DNA of 64,000 bases from Eonycteris spelaea (lineage: Eukaryota; Chordata; Mammalia; Chiroptera; Pteropodidae): NCBI GenBank assembly GCA_003508835.1, contig PUFA01000006.1, positions 6,882,001 to 6,946,000 on the forward strand, read 5' to 3'. The notes under the pieces were generated by a model that was not told the origin of the DNA, did not search any database, and was given only the letters and a program-made list of their open reading frames with translations. The translations under genes were made by a program, and so were the position numbers. Position 1 is the stretch's first letter, and the number at the start of each line of letters is the position of its first letter. Below, in pieces: positions 1-9,980 of the stretch.

Positions 1-329
1 GGAGGCCACAGACCACCCCAGGGAGGAGGAAGTATGTATTTCTAGCTGGATTCCAAAGCTGTTCCTCTGGGCTTGCCTGACTCTGCCTAGTCAAGTCCTT
101 GCTTTGTTCCATGGTCATCTTTAAAGACTCTAGAGTATCCCCTCCTCTGTGTCCTCCAGGGACACAGCAACCTCCTCAGATGCTCACAGCCACTCTTGCT
201 GAGCATTGTGTATGCTGCACTCTTCATCTTCCCAACAGCCCCTCATACAGTTGAGAAAAACTCAGTGCCGTTAGGCATTTATGCATGGTAGTAACTACTT
301 TTAAGAGAGGAAAAATGGTAAGTAATAAG
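1..329. other. unique non-coding DNA, nothing recognised
   Basis: No repeat family, exon signature or regulatory motif is recognisable here. The short open frames that begin nearby show no domain, signal peptide or conserved motif. Confidence 0.5.
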
Positions 330-440
330 TCCAGGTTGATAATCATAATGATAAGTCAACCACAGTGATAATGCCTCACATTTATGAAGTGCTCACTAGG
401 CCGCAAGCACGGTGCCAGCACCTTGCAGACATTTCCGTGC
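330..440 (-). repeat. MIR SINE fragment, weak
   Basis: The stretch with ATTTATGAAGTGCTCACT followed by a degraded 'tgccagcacctt' resembles the reverse complement of the MIR 3' half (core reading 'atttattgagcacttactatgtgccaggcac'). It is heavily diverged and truncated. It could instead be a related CORE-SINE fragment. Confidence 0.4.
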
Positions 441-1547
441 TTTTGCATCAGCCCAGGAGTGTCTTCCCCTCTTTCCCTCCCTACTGCTGCCTGGCCAGTT
501 CCATTCATCTTGTTGATGATGTCACCTCCTCTGTGAGGCCTGCCGGGACTCCTTCGATGCTGAGTTGCTTCCTCTTCTGTCTTCCCCTGTGTTTTCTACG
601 TGCTGGACTGTGATTGCCTGCCTGGAACCTCCTCTGGGGCCAGGACCGGGCTGGGACTCCACCTGCGCTCCTTGGCTTCTCGCTATTCAGCACTGTGCCA
701 GTGGGAGCCGGCAGGACTGGGCAATGAGTCACTCAGCTTCGTGGTCTCCCAGAGTGAATGAAGCCTTGCTCTTCTGGCTCATAAAGCTTGCTCTTTCCTG
801 AGAAGCCAACTGTCTTCTGCAGAACACAGGGCTGCTCCGGGAAACTCCTGCTCCACTTACAGCTGGATTTTGCAAACCTTGGCCCCAATCCCCAGGAGCC
901 CTCTGGATCTCCTGCTGCCCAACCCACACACACCCTTCTGCCTCTTGCACGCCTGTCTCACTGGTTGAGCTTGCCAACTTCCTTCCTGGAACTTTCCTGC
1001 TTTCCTGCCACCTGCCTGCACCTGGCCAGCCTGGATGAGATCTGCAGAGCTCCAGGAATGGTCACCCCCTAATTGGGGATGGTGTAGGGGGAAGCTGAAG
1101 AGGGAAAGATCCCAGGAATTAATTACCTTTGCCTTTTGTAGCTCCACTGGACAGCTCAGACTGGGGAGGACATAGGAGCTAGGTCACCAGTGTAGCAATG
1201 GTAGGCAGACTGCCCCCGACTTGTAGCAGAGTGGCTGCAGAAGTTAAATTCAACAAGGCCTCCTGAAAGTACAGAAAGGGCCAGGTTCCTCCTGGTGTAT
1301 TTAAAAAGTCTTGTTACTTGTTGGAAGTATGTTTTAAACTGTAATGGAACAAATAAACTCTTTTCTTCACGTATTCAATTGTAGTGTAGTATATTTGGAT
1401 TATTGACAAGATATTTAGAGGATTTGTTTTTTAAATTTATTATTTCCTTGGAGAAAGGCTGGGGCAGGGAAAGGTGAGGCTGGACCATCTTGTGGTACCA
1501 GAGTTAGGAAGTGCTCAAAACTCAAAAGGATAGGGACGTGTCAAAGG
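441..1547. other. unique non-coding DNA
   Basis: Mixed composition with C/T-rich stretches at 450-600. Both strands carry short overlapping open frames of 60-96 codons, the pattern expected of GC-balanced non-coding DNA, and none has recognisable protein features. An AATAAA hexamer near 1351 has no gene upstream to serve. Confidence 0.5.
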
Positions 1548-2335
1548 GACCCAGGAGCTATAAGCTCCCAATGGCCAAAGCTGCGACAATTATAGCAATA
1601 AAATAAATAATCTAATACCCATTAGATTATAACCCAAGGCATAAGATACATATCTGTGAGTCCATGCTGGTAGAAAAAAATGATTGAATAAACAAATAAG
1701 TAACTGGGGAAGAAGGGACAAATCTTTTCAATAATATATGTAGATTCTCCTTCCTCCAGCTTAATTAACCCCTCATCTAATAGAAACTTTACAGTGGAGA
1801 AACCTATCAGGCACTGCTTTGACCAAGTGATCAAGGTCAACATCACTAATAGTACATCATGTGATGAGGACACTTCGCTTCCCTGGTATTCTTTCCCCAA
1901 CCCCATAACCCCAGAAAAAAGCATCAGACAAACCCCAACCGAAAGACATTCTACAAAATACTTGACCAAGAATCCTCAGAACTGAAAGGGGCATGAAAAG
2001 CGTAGAAAGACAGACAGTCACAGGCCAAAGGACACTCACTAGGAGACAGGCCGACTGCAATATGGTTCCCTGGGTTGGGTCATGGGTCAGAGAGAGCATT
2101 AATGGAAAAGCTGGTTAAATTAAAATAAGGTCTGGACTTCGGTTCACAGAGACGTACCAGTGTTGTTTTAATTTTTGGTTTTGACAACGTGCCACAGGAG
2201 TGTGACTGGATAACATTAGGGGAAACTGAAACTGGGTGAAAGGTTTATTGGGGGAACTCTACTATCTTTGCAACTCTTGTGTAAATCTAAATTTAATGCC
2301 AAAATTAGACAGTTGATTTAAAAATACGTATACTT
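1548..2335 (+). repeat. L1M-type LINE 3'-UTR fragment
   Basis: The right half follows the remembered 3' end of old mammalian L1 (L1M) elements. Blocks in order: 'gaatcctcagaactg', 'ttaatggaaaagctgg', 'aataaggtctgga', 'tgacaacgtgccaca', 'acattaggggaaactg', 'ctctactatctttgcaact' and 'gtaaatctaaatttaatgcc'. It reads in the sense direction, so the 3' end is at the right edge. There is no reverse-transcriptase region, so this is a 5'-truncated copy. The L1M subfamily is not resolved. Confidence 0.7.
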
Positions 2336-2614
2336 TCATGGGCTTTACAGGTTGTATGTGTTTTGGTAATAGGGCCAGATATCTTTGTTCCTTTCTATTG
2401 ATATATATCCTGTGACTAAGAAGAATCATTTAGAGATGCCGTCCAAAGTCTAAACCTAGGGACTTTTTATCTGTGGGGCCCTCACCAGCTGGCCCTTCTG
2501 CTCCCCTCCTCCATTCAGTTCATCTTCCCCTGCTCCCTCTTTTCTGAACCTTGAATGCTCACATGCTGCACTGTTAGGGTAGGAAAGCCCCAGAAAGACG
2601 AATTAGCCCAGAAC
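2336..2614. other. unique DNA with a possible degraded L2 piece
   Basis: The C/T-rich portion around 2475-2570 weakly resembles the sense strand of an L2 3' region, but too few positions match to call it. The rest shows nothing recognisable. Confidence 0.3.
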
Positions 2615-2720
2615 CTGTGTTTTATAGCTGGGGAGACCGAAGGTGGGAAAGGGACTTGCTGGCCAAGTGGCAAGTTAATTTAGCAAAGCTGAGAATGGGA
2701 CCAGCCCGGCTTTCTCCATC
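2615..2720 (-). repeat. MIR SINE fragment
   Basis: Reads as antisense MIR: 'ttttatagctggggagacc', 'gggacttgctggccaag', then 'gctgagaatggga' match the consensus order 'ttttacagatgaggaaac ... taacttgcccaaggtca ... cagagccgggattcgaa'. Strongly diverged. Confidence 0.5.
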
Positions 2721-3254
2721 CCAAGCATCCCTGGTCCCATTTGCTGCAGATACAGGATCAGGTGCACACAAGTGCTCAAAAATGATGGTGACCCACTTAG
2801 GGACCTGGTGAGGCAACACACCCACCTCAAGGGGTGGTAGGCCCCCAGGTGTCTGGTGGGGAGCGTGGTTGCTGTGAGGTTTCCCTTTGGATTCACTGTG
2901 CACTCCCTGAACCCGTGAATCCCACCTGTCTGGAGAATCCAGGAGAGGTGGATCTCAAGGAAGGCAAAAAGGGTGTCTGCATGCCCGCCTTCCCCACCCA
3001 AAAGCCATTGCTGTGAAGGGGTCAGAGGGAATTCTGCAAAGCCAGGAGAGTGTGCAGAGGGCTTGGGCCCCAGTCTTGAGGCTGAATACTCTCTAATCTG
3101 TATAGGGGACACATTGGTGATATACTGGAAGCTGCCAGAGAGGCCGCTGGCCTTCCCCAGGGCCAAGAGGGTAGGGGCTGGGCTGAGGTGGCCCTGCTTC
3201 TAAGCATGCTGGGGTGGACATTCATGCCCTATGGTCTAGAGAGGGGAGAAGCCT
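2721..3254. other. unique GC-rich DNA, no gene seen
   Basis: A 163-codon reverse-strand frame spans 2675-3166, but it begins inside the MIR and its product shows no motif, transmembrane pattern or family resemblance. Treated as non-coding. Confidence 0.5.
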
Positions 3255-3430
3255 GCCCCTGTTTGTCCCAGGGCCCCTGCTGCTGCCTCCTTCACTGTAT
3301 TCCCCTACTGAACTGTAATGGTCTAGAGTCCTACTGTCTCCCCACCTGACTGTGAATCCTTGAAGATGGGTCCCTAGGACAGGACCTGGCACGGGTGTGG
3401 CTAAATACTTGGTGAGTCAATGCATGAGCT
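3255..3430 (+). repeat. L2 LINE 3' end
   Basis: Order of blocks matches the L2 3' end: 'cctgactgtgaatccttgaa', 'gatgggtccctaggacag', 'gacctggcacggg', 'ctaaatacttggtgagt'. This corresponds to the consensus 'actgtgagctccttgagggcaggga ... gtgcctggcacatagtaggcgctcaataaat'. Sense orientation. Confidence 0.65.
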
Positions 3431-3985
3431 AGCCGTAGTGGCTCCAGGTATGTTTTGCTGTGGACATCTCTGTCGTATCCCCTTTTCCAAGTCCAGCTCA
3501 TGAATGTCTCCTCGTGTCTGAAAAAGGGCAGTCATAGGCCTCAAAACGCAGAAGCTTGAAATTTATCTGCGGTCTTCAACTGAGTCATCTGCGAAGAGTC
3601 AGATAGGAATGGGGAACTTGAAGCTGGATGTGGATGGCCTTGAAACTAAGCCAGGTCCAACTACAGAGTCAGGAACTTGCTGCTGGCTGGGCTGACATCA
3701 GCTCATGTGGTCAATGTGGCAACCCACAGATGTGGTTTTTGTTGTGACCAGGATCAGCTCACAAGATCCTGAAGGTCACTAGTGTGCAGCTCACATGCTG
3801 GTCAGAAGTTCTGACGGGCTGTTGGAGATATCACTGGCTAATAAACATGCAATAGGAAACTTGCTGATTGTCTCGATAGCACCCTTTGCCCAATTCCCGC
3901 TTTGTAAGAGTGCTGGAAATTGCCCAGCCTTGTGATCTGTTCAGAAATGACCACAGTCTCAACCAGCTTAAGCCAATGAGACTAT
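3431..3985. other. unique non-coding DNA
   Basis: No repeat or exon signature recognised. 'gctcacatgctggtcag' and 'gatcagctcacaag' are short internal similarities without clear structure. Confidence 0.4.
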
Positions 3986-4320
3986 CGAATCCTCCAGGCT
4001 ATAATAATTGGTCCAAAAAAGGCAAATGACCTAAATCTGGTCAACCAAAGTTAATGACTCTCAATTCTGGGTCTTTCCTTTGAGCTAACTGGGAAGCAAG
4101 TGCTCTGTTTCTTATAAATCACAAATGAGAAGAGCAAGTAGTGCTAAGAGCTTGTGGAAGCCACCTTGTGACACATCATAGAAGGCAGAGCCAAGAGACC
4201 GAGAGAACACAGGGCCTTGATAACAGCTGCTGGATCAAGCCTTGCCTGAAGCTGTTCCTGGTTCTAGACTTTTTGGCTATGTAAGTCCATAAATTCACTC
4301 ACAACAAAGCATATTTTTGA
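3986..4320 (+). repeat. old interspersed repeat, family uncertain
   Basis: Blocks 'gaaggcagagccaagagacc', 'ctggatcaagccttgcctga', 'agctgttcctggttctagac' and 'ccataaattc' are familiar from a widely dispersed mammalian repeat, possibly an L1M 3'-UTR or LTR type. I cannot place it in a named family from memory. A copy in the opposite orientation appears to lie at 15785-16120. Confidence 0.45.
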
Positions 4321-4469
4321 TAATGGTAACAATAATTACTTAATAATTATTAAGTACATAATAATTATCTAAATACAGCCTAGGGGGTAAAATCTTATAA
4401 AATATAAGGTCTGTGGGGATGGTTGGAAGTAATAAAACAGACTTTTAGTGGTGAAAGGTCAGCAAATTG
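4321..4469. other. AT-rich sequence with AATAATTA repeats
   Basis: Short TAATAATTA-type runs at about 4327-4370 make a local AT-rich patch ('aataattacttaataatt'). This could be degraded simple repeat or a tail of the preceding element. Confidence 0.4.
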
Positions 4470-4580
4470 CTGATCTAGTTCAAGCTTTGCTGTTTGGCAC
4501 ATCATAAAACCCGGGCTCAGAGAGGTCATGAGATTTGCTAGAGGTTTTATAGTTGCAGTACGGATCTGACACTCAGTTCA
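4470..4580 (-). repeat. MIR-family fragment
   Basis: 'ctcagagaggtcatgagatt' followed by 'tgctagaggttttatagttg' resembles antisense MIR or MIR3 ('cagagaggttaagtaactt gcccaaggtcacacagct'). Weak but in the right order. Confidence 0.4.
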
Positions 4581-4689
4581 TTCATTCTTGATGTTTAATG
4601 ATAATAATTGGAATGCTTGAATGTCTATGCATTACTTGTGAGATCATCACTATGTTTTTCTCTCTTATCTGTTTTTCCAAGAGGCAAAG

Positions 4690-4808
4690 AAAGAATCCTC
4701 TTCATTTTGCAAACAGGGATGCAGAGCCCAGAGAGGCTTAAAGATTTGCCAAAAGTCACACAGAAAGGCAGTGGTAGAGCTGGTTCCAGATGCCAAATGT
4801 CCTGAATG
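4690..4808 (-). repeat. MIR SINE fragment
   Basis: Good antisense MIR match: 'attttgcaaacagggatgca', 'gcccagagaggcttaaagat', 'ttgccaaaagtcacacag' and 'ggcagtggtagagctggttc', in consensus order. Confidence 0.75.
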
Positions 4809-5930
4809 TCATTTGATTCAGCCCCCTTTACCTTGCTTCTTGTGCTAGCCACCTCTGCCTCCATTAGGGAAGTAGTAAAGATTAGGGGTGTGGTGGGGTT
4901 CCTTCCTCTAAAGAGGACTTTGAGTTGCATGGGCCAAGGAAGTGATTGTGGGCCCTGGCAGATGGCTCTTTCCCCACCAACCTTAGGAAAACCAAAGCTA
5001 TGAAGCTCAGAGAATACTTAGGATATTTCCGTTGCTACAGCTTCCAAAAAGGAGACCAACTTAGGGAGACGGGAGGTTATGTGCATTGGATTCTGGCCTC
5101 ATATGACTTCAGCCTCTGACACCTCTTTCCCTTGCCCAAAAGCCTTTTATGGTTACCTAACATTTTCAGTAGCCACAGTCTTGATATGCACAGCTGCACA
5201 GGTCATAATTTGGATCATGAGCTGAGTAGCGCTCCCTGGAGTTGTGCAGGTCACCGCTTGCACAACCATACATGGTGAGCCTAGGCTGAATTTCTCAAGA
5301 TGTTTGGACACTCAGACTGTTTTCACAGCAATCAATAACCTTATGAACATTTTTTTTAAATTAAAAAATCATTTCATCATATTTGTAAGAAGATATTTTG
5401 AGAGTTTATTTTAAATCAATCTGATCCTAAAGATTATATTAAAAGTTTATATTTAATAAGATTTATTATTTTAAAAAGGCTACTTTTGGCCCTTTCTTAT
5501 TTCATAAGTGATGCCTACTGTTTAATAGAATTTAATTTTATGAGGAAAAGCAAGATTTATAGACAAAGGAATTAAAAATGTTTCATCAGGCTTGATTTGG
5601 GAACTGAATGTGTGTTGAAATTATCATTATAGATTGAAATTTAACTACCTGCTGTAAATTAAAACATAGATAGATTTGCTTTCAAGACATGAGAGTTGAG
5701 AATTTTTGCATCTTGTACCTCATTTTGTGATGTTTCTAGTTATTTTGAAAAAATCGTGTTTTGTTTCTGAACGAAGAGATAAGAGAGAAGATATCATCTC
5801 TTCGAATAGCTCATTTCAGGTATGAATAGCTGTTATTTCCAAAAGATGAAAAGCAAAAATGGCTATATTTTCTCTTTCTAATGTTGGGTTTTGAAGTACT
5901 AGAGACATCGTGATGTTCTCCATAAGATTT
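4809..5930. other. unique, partly very AT-rich DNA; candidate non-coding element
   Basis: From about 5330 to 5850 the sequence is AT-rich and not repeat-like, with TTAAATTAAAAA and TTTAATAAGATTTATTA-type blocks. It ends with a perfect 9-base inverted repeat (5772-5780 and 5796-5804). No exon signature seen. A conserved non-coding role is possible but rests only on composition. Confidence 0.35.
5772..5804. repeat. short perfect inverted repeat
   Basis: Arms CGAAGAGAT (5772-5780) and ATCTCTTCG (5796-5804) are exact reverse complements around a 15-base purine-rich loop. A hairpin or cruciform could form; no function is implied by the sequence alone. Confidence 0.7.
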
Positions 5931-6437
5931 TATTTTGAACAGGTGATACATAAACAATATAAAAGATTCAAAGGTACAGGTGTGTTTATAGTAGCATCAA
6001 AATCTTTTTTCCACAGTCCTTAAAGTGATTCTTCTCTCCAGGAACAACTGAAGTTAGCAGTTTCTTATGTATCTTTCCAGATAGAATCTATGCTGCTACA
6101 AGCAAATATTTGCACATATACATTCTGCTTTGTTTCTCTTTATTTTTATACAGACAAGGCCCTCTATACAACCAATGGCACTTTGCTTTGCTCAATTCAT
6201 AATTAAACCATTGAGATAATTCTAATCAGTACATGTTATGCTGCCTCATTACTGAAAGATATTTAACTGAAAAATATTCTTTTATAAGGATGTACCATAA
6301 TTTATTTAGGCTGTTTTTGAGTGATAGACATTTAGGTTGTTTCTGATCTTTAGCTATTACAAACAATACTGCAGAGTCATCACTTTGCAACTGTGCAAAT
6401 ACATAGTAGGATAAACTCATCTTGCTGGGTCAAAGGG
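5931..6437 (-). repeat. L1M LINE, antisense, left part of a split copy
   Basis: Matches the antisense strand of old L1 3' regions: 'agcagtttcttatgtatctt', 'tccagatagaatctatgc', 'tttaggttgtttctgatc', 'acaaacaatactgcag' and 'cttgctgggtcaaagggg'. The element continues at 6897 after an LTR insertion. Left edge is approximate. Confidence 0.75.
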
Positions 6438-6896
6438 GATATTAGTTTGCTAGGGCTGCCCTAACGTAGTACCACGAACTGGGTGGTTAAGCAACAGAAC
6501 TGTGTTATTTCATAGTTTTGTAGGCTGGAAGTCTGAGATCAAGGTGTGGGCAGAGTTAGTTCCTTCTGTGAGTTAACAGAGAGAATCTGTTCCGGCCTCT
6601 CCCATGGCTTCTGTTGGCTTACTGGCAACTTTTGTTGTTGCTTGGCTTGTAGATGCATCACCCCATCTTTGCCTGGATTTTCACATGGTGTTCACTCTGT
6701 GCGTGTGTCTGTGTCCTGATTTGCCCTTTTTATAAGGACACCAGTCCGAATGGATTAGGGGCCCAGCCTACTCCAGTGTGACCTCATAACTATGTCTGCG
6801 ATGACCTTATTTCCAAATAAAGTTGTATTCCAAGGGGCTGAGGTTTAGGACTTTGACATAGGAATTTGGGGGGCGGGCACAGTCCAACCCATAACA
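6438..6896 (-). repeat. MLT1A-type ERVL-MaLR solo LTR
   Basis: A nearly complete MaLR LTR in reverse orientation. Recognisable blocks are 'attagtttgctagggctgcc', 'gaactgggtggttaagcaac', 'ggctggaagtctgagatcaa', 'ataaggacaccagtccg', 'ggattaggggcccagcc', 'gaccttatttccaaata' and 'cagtccaacccataaca', matching the reverse complement of MLT1A-like LTRs that start TGTTATGG and end near GCAAACTAATA. About 459 bp. No internal retroviral genes remain. It splits an older L1. Confidence 0.85.
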
Positions 6897-7790
6897 AAGA
6901 GAATATGTGTGTTGACCTTTAAAAAAATATTGCTACATTGCTCTTCGTAGAAATGGTACCATTACTTTTTCACCAGCAGTGATGAAGATGGCCAGTGTCA
7001 CCATATCCTTGCCAGCTTATTGGGCCTATTGGATATTTTGACCTTTTCCATTCTAGATGAAAAATGGTATCTCATTGTAGTCCAACTGGCATTTCATTTT
7101 TTTCATATATTTAAGACTGATTTGCACTGTTTTGTGACAAGTTGTTTACATCTCTTGCCTATTTTTGTATTGAATTATTGGTCTTTAATCCTTATTAATT
7201 TGTAGGAGGTCTTTAAAGATGAGGGAAATTAGCTCTTTATGATCTATTTCAAATATTTTTTTTTCCTGTTAGACAGTTGTTTTTGACTTTGTATATGAAT
7301 TTCTTCCTTTCTCTGTTTTTTTCTCTCCCTCTCTCCTTTCTTACCCCCTTCCCTCCCCCTTCCTCTCTCTCTTCCTCTCCCTCTCTCTTTCCCACTCTTC
7401 CCTTCTCTTTCTCCCTTTCTTTCCAGGAAAAAGTTCAATTTTATGTAGACAAACATTATTCTCTTTATGGCTTGGGGTTTTCTGTGCTACTTAAGAAGGA
7501 CTTCTCTACTCTGAGATTATGACACAAATTCTCCCACTTTTTCTAACACATTTATGGTTTCATTTTTTATGTGTAGTTTTTTGTATCTATTGGAATTAAT
7601 TTTGGCGTAGGTGTAAGGTAGGGACCCAGTTTAATCAGCCTGGTGGATACATGGTGGGTGGTCCCAATAGCATTTATCATGTATGAGACTGTGATCAGAT
7701 ATAAGTAGTGTGTAGCTATGAGAAATTTGCAGAAGTATTTTCAATAAAAGTTTTTCTGTTACCTTGTATTTCAGCATCAACTTTTTTTAG
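6897..7790 (-). repeat. L1M LINE, antisense, right part of a split copy
   Basis: Continues the L1 interrupted at 6437: 'aaaatggtatctcattgtag', 'ttacatctcttgcctatttt', 'aatttgtaggaggtcttt' and, after a pyrimidine tract, 'ttggaattaattttggcgta' then 'ggtgtaaggtagggaccca'. These are antisense ORF2/3' region landmarks in the expected order. All frames are broken. Confidence 0.8.
7310..7424 (+). repeat. CT-rich polypyrimidine tract
   Basis: About 115 bases almost purely C and T (CTCTCC, CTTTC and CCCTTCC units without fixed period), lying inside the L1. The matching Arg/Glu/Lys-rich reverse reading is a translation artefact of the tract. Polypurine-polypyrimidine tracts of this length can form triplex DNA (general knowledge). 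Confidence 0.8.
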
Positions 7791-8099
7791 AATTTGTTTT
7801 TAACCAGTGATTCATTATGAGTATAGATTATAAATTTGTTATTATAATAACTTAAAATTGTTTCATAGGCAAAGCTACCCCAGGGGCTTATAGTGTTCAG
7901 CTTGAGTGATTAAAGAACCGATAACTATACTTTCCCCATTTGATAAGCACTCGGAGTCTCTCAAAGAGTTCCCTTTAAAAATTAATAAGTTAGAATTCAT
8001 TAATTGATTAAAATATAAAAGTAGAAACAAATGCTAGTACCTCACTTAAGGACATGAATCCCCTGGGAAAACTTGTTGAACCCTTGGGGTTCACTTGGA
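7791..8099. other. AT-rich non-coding DNA
   Basis: Probably degraded remainder of the L1 at first, then unclassified AT-rich sequence. Nothing gene-like. Confidence 0.35.
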
Positions 8100-8215
8100 G
8101 GGTTGGGAGTTTGAATCCTGACTTCAACAACTTCTGGTCCTGCCTCATTGGGTAACTTGCTTGGCCTCTCTGTGCCACACTTTTAGTCCCAAACTAATGT
8201 GATCTCAGGCTGCAT
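8100..8215 (+). repeat. MIR SINE fragment
   Basis: Sense MIR: 'gggagtttgaatcctgactt', 'gggtaacttgcttggcctc', 'tctgtgccacacttttagtc' follow the consensus 'gttcgaatcccggctctgcc ... gggcaagttacttaacctctctgtgcctcagtt'. Confidence 0.7.
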
Positions 8216-9270
8216 CTCTAGAGGTATAGGAATGAGGATGAGGAAGGTGATGGCTAGAGGGCTGTGTTCAATTCATACTTTGGAGGGAACAGGGAAAGAT
8301 CAAAGTCAAATTTGTGGAGGCCAAGGGAGAGTGAGGACTTGGGGATACTTACTGACCTTGGAGAAGAGAGACTCAGAGGGGCAGAGGCAGGAACAGTAGT
8401 ACAACCCTACCTGGCTCTAAAGGCCAATCTGGGACTCACGGAGGTAACATGGGGCCGAGTACCCACTCTGACCACCAGAACCATCCCTCCATGAAAAGGA
8501 TTGCATTGAGAGGTAGTGAAGACCCCATCACTAGTGGTATGCAAGTAGCGTGAGGAAAGGATCCTCTTTGGGCTCTCAGATAGTTTCAACAAAAATACTA
8601 GATAAAAATCTTTGTTGGCTATATATACACATATTATAGTTAACAAACATATAATCCACATTTCCTCTATTTTAAGATATACTGTAAAAAATGAATATTA
8701 TTGAAATTGGGACTGTCTTATAGTCGATGTGTATGTTTAATGCATCCTTCTTTCTGAGTTGTTATTTACGCATTTTTGAATCAACAAAATGAAGTATATG
8801 ATTCGGGAAGTTTTTTCACATCTCTATTCCTTCTTATTCTCATCGCATTAGAATATATGTCTTGAATTAAAAGAAATCTGTCTAAATAAATAACATATTT
8901 TTAAAAACCCACAATCTCTTCTTAGGGAAGTCATACTCAACCTATTGAATCTATCAGCAAGTGACATTCCACCTTGTCGCTCCCGTCCTTGCATCTGAAA
9001 TGGAACAGAGACGGGCTATTAAACCGTTTTTAATAAATTCAGAGCAGCAGGTTCTTGGCTGGGGGAAAAAACATTCCGCTTATCAAGAGATGTTATTCCT
9101 TCAATAGATAAGAAGCTACTTCTCCGTAAAGAGAATTTGGAGAGAGCGCTTTGTTCTGTGGGGACAACATCTGGATTTGAATATGTCCATCCTCAAAAGG
9201 CGATTTCTCATAATGGACCGAACTCAAAACACTCAGAGCACAAGGACCGGTGAATTTTCAAAAGGAGACA
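8216..9270. other. unique non-coding DNA
   Basis: No repeat recognised. Sequence from about 8890 to 9260 is unique, moderately AT-rich and contains TTAATAAATTCAGAG and GATAAGAAGC-type stretches. It could be a conserved element flanking the CpG-rich interval downstream. Confidence 0.35.
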
Positions 9271-9594
9271 CTTCCCCACGCGGGAGGGCCCTGCAGCGCG
9301 CGCGCTCTGGAGGTCGGTGGAGGGCCCGGGCGCTCTCTCCACTTTCATAATGAAAGAATGATCATCATTTACACCTCCCTACCCCACTCCGGGAATTTGG
9401 GACCTGAATTCATTGAAAAACATTTGTGGTTTCAGGAGGCTCTTTTTAATTATAAAGCTGCCAAGGAGATCTTAACCATGAAAGACCGTTTTAGAGATGA
9501 GGAAGGAGGAAGCTAGGCCAAGGCTGGTCTGGCTCTCGCAGTGGGTTTGGAAATGGTGGTACACGGAGCCCGGCCACCTGCAGACGGTGCTGGC

Positions 9595-9700
9595 GGGAAC
9601 TGGGCCCAGGCGGCTGGCGCCCACAGACCTAGGTTCGAATCCACCCGTCTCTTCCACCGCGACCTTGGGGAAGTTGTGTAACCTCGAGGCCCGCGAAGCT
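9595..9700 (+). repeat. MIR SINE with intact B box
   Basis: Sense MIR: 'acctaggttcgaatccac', 'cgaccttggggaagttgtg' and 'taacctcgag' match the MIR middle. The tRNA-type B box GGTTCGAATCC is intact at 9632-9642. No matching A box or cloverleaf was found upstream, so this is not a tRNA gene. Confidence 0.7.
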
Positions 9701-9955
9701 CTTTTCTGGAGTCTGGAGCTGGAAAGAAGTGTCTTGGAAGCCCTGACATCAGAGGTGACGCGAGTCTTTGCAAGCGATGACTAGGCGGACCGCGCTGCCG
9801 CTCCCTTTCCCGTGTCGCGGCTGGCTGCTGGCGCGGGTGTGTCGCCTCCGACCCGGTGGTCCTGTTCTCCTAGCTGCACCTCACCCGCCAGACGCCCCCT
9901 CGCACCTCAGATACACCGCCGAGTCCTCGGTTCACTCGGCCGGTGGTCTGGCCTG

Positions 9956-9971
9956 TGGCGCCCCCTTTTGG
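9956..9971 (-). promoter_or_regulatory. CTCF-like binding site
   Basis: On the minus strand this reads CCAAAAGGGGGCGCCA, which fits the CTCF core CCANNAGGGGGCGC at every fixed position. It sits at the right edge of the CpG-rich interval. Occupancy cannot be judged from sequence. Confidence 0.6.
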
Positions 9972-9980
9972 TGACTGCAG

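Larger units (their letters stand above)
9270..9980. promoter_or_regulatory. CpG-rich interval, candidate promoter or enhancer
   Basis: This is the only CpG-dense stretch in the window. By hand count about 21 CpG fall between 9782 and 9960, and a second cluster with GCGCGCGC lies near 9295-9335. The part between holds a MIR and fewer CpG. No TATA box or clear initiator was found and no gene begins here. It may be a small CpG island serving a non-coding transcript, or a GC-rich regulatory site. Confidence 0.5.

Noticed and set aside
2675..3166. 163-codon reverse open frame
   Set aside because: It ends inside an antisense MIR and has no recognisable motif.
6438..6896. possible retroviral gene remnants next to the LTR
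   Set aside because: Both flanks are L1, so this is a solo LTR with no gag, pol or env sequence. The same holds for 20202-20605 and 63071-63446.
7244..7522. Lys/Arg/Glu-rich and Leu/Ser/Phe-rich opposing frames
   Set aside because: They are translations of the pyrimidine tract inside an L1.
9632..9642. tRNA-type B box suggesting a tRNA gene
   Set aside because: No acceptor, D-arm or anticodon arm pairs with it; the flanks match MIR, which is tRNA-derived.
9880..9905. second CTCF-like site (GCCAGACGCCCCCTCG)
   Set aside because: It has the AGGGGGCG core on the minus strand, but the CCA half of the motif is missing.
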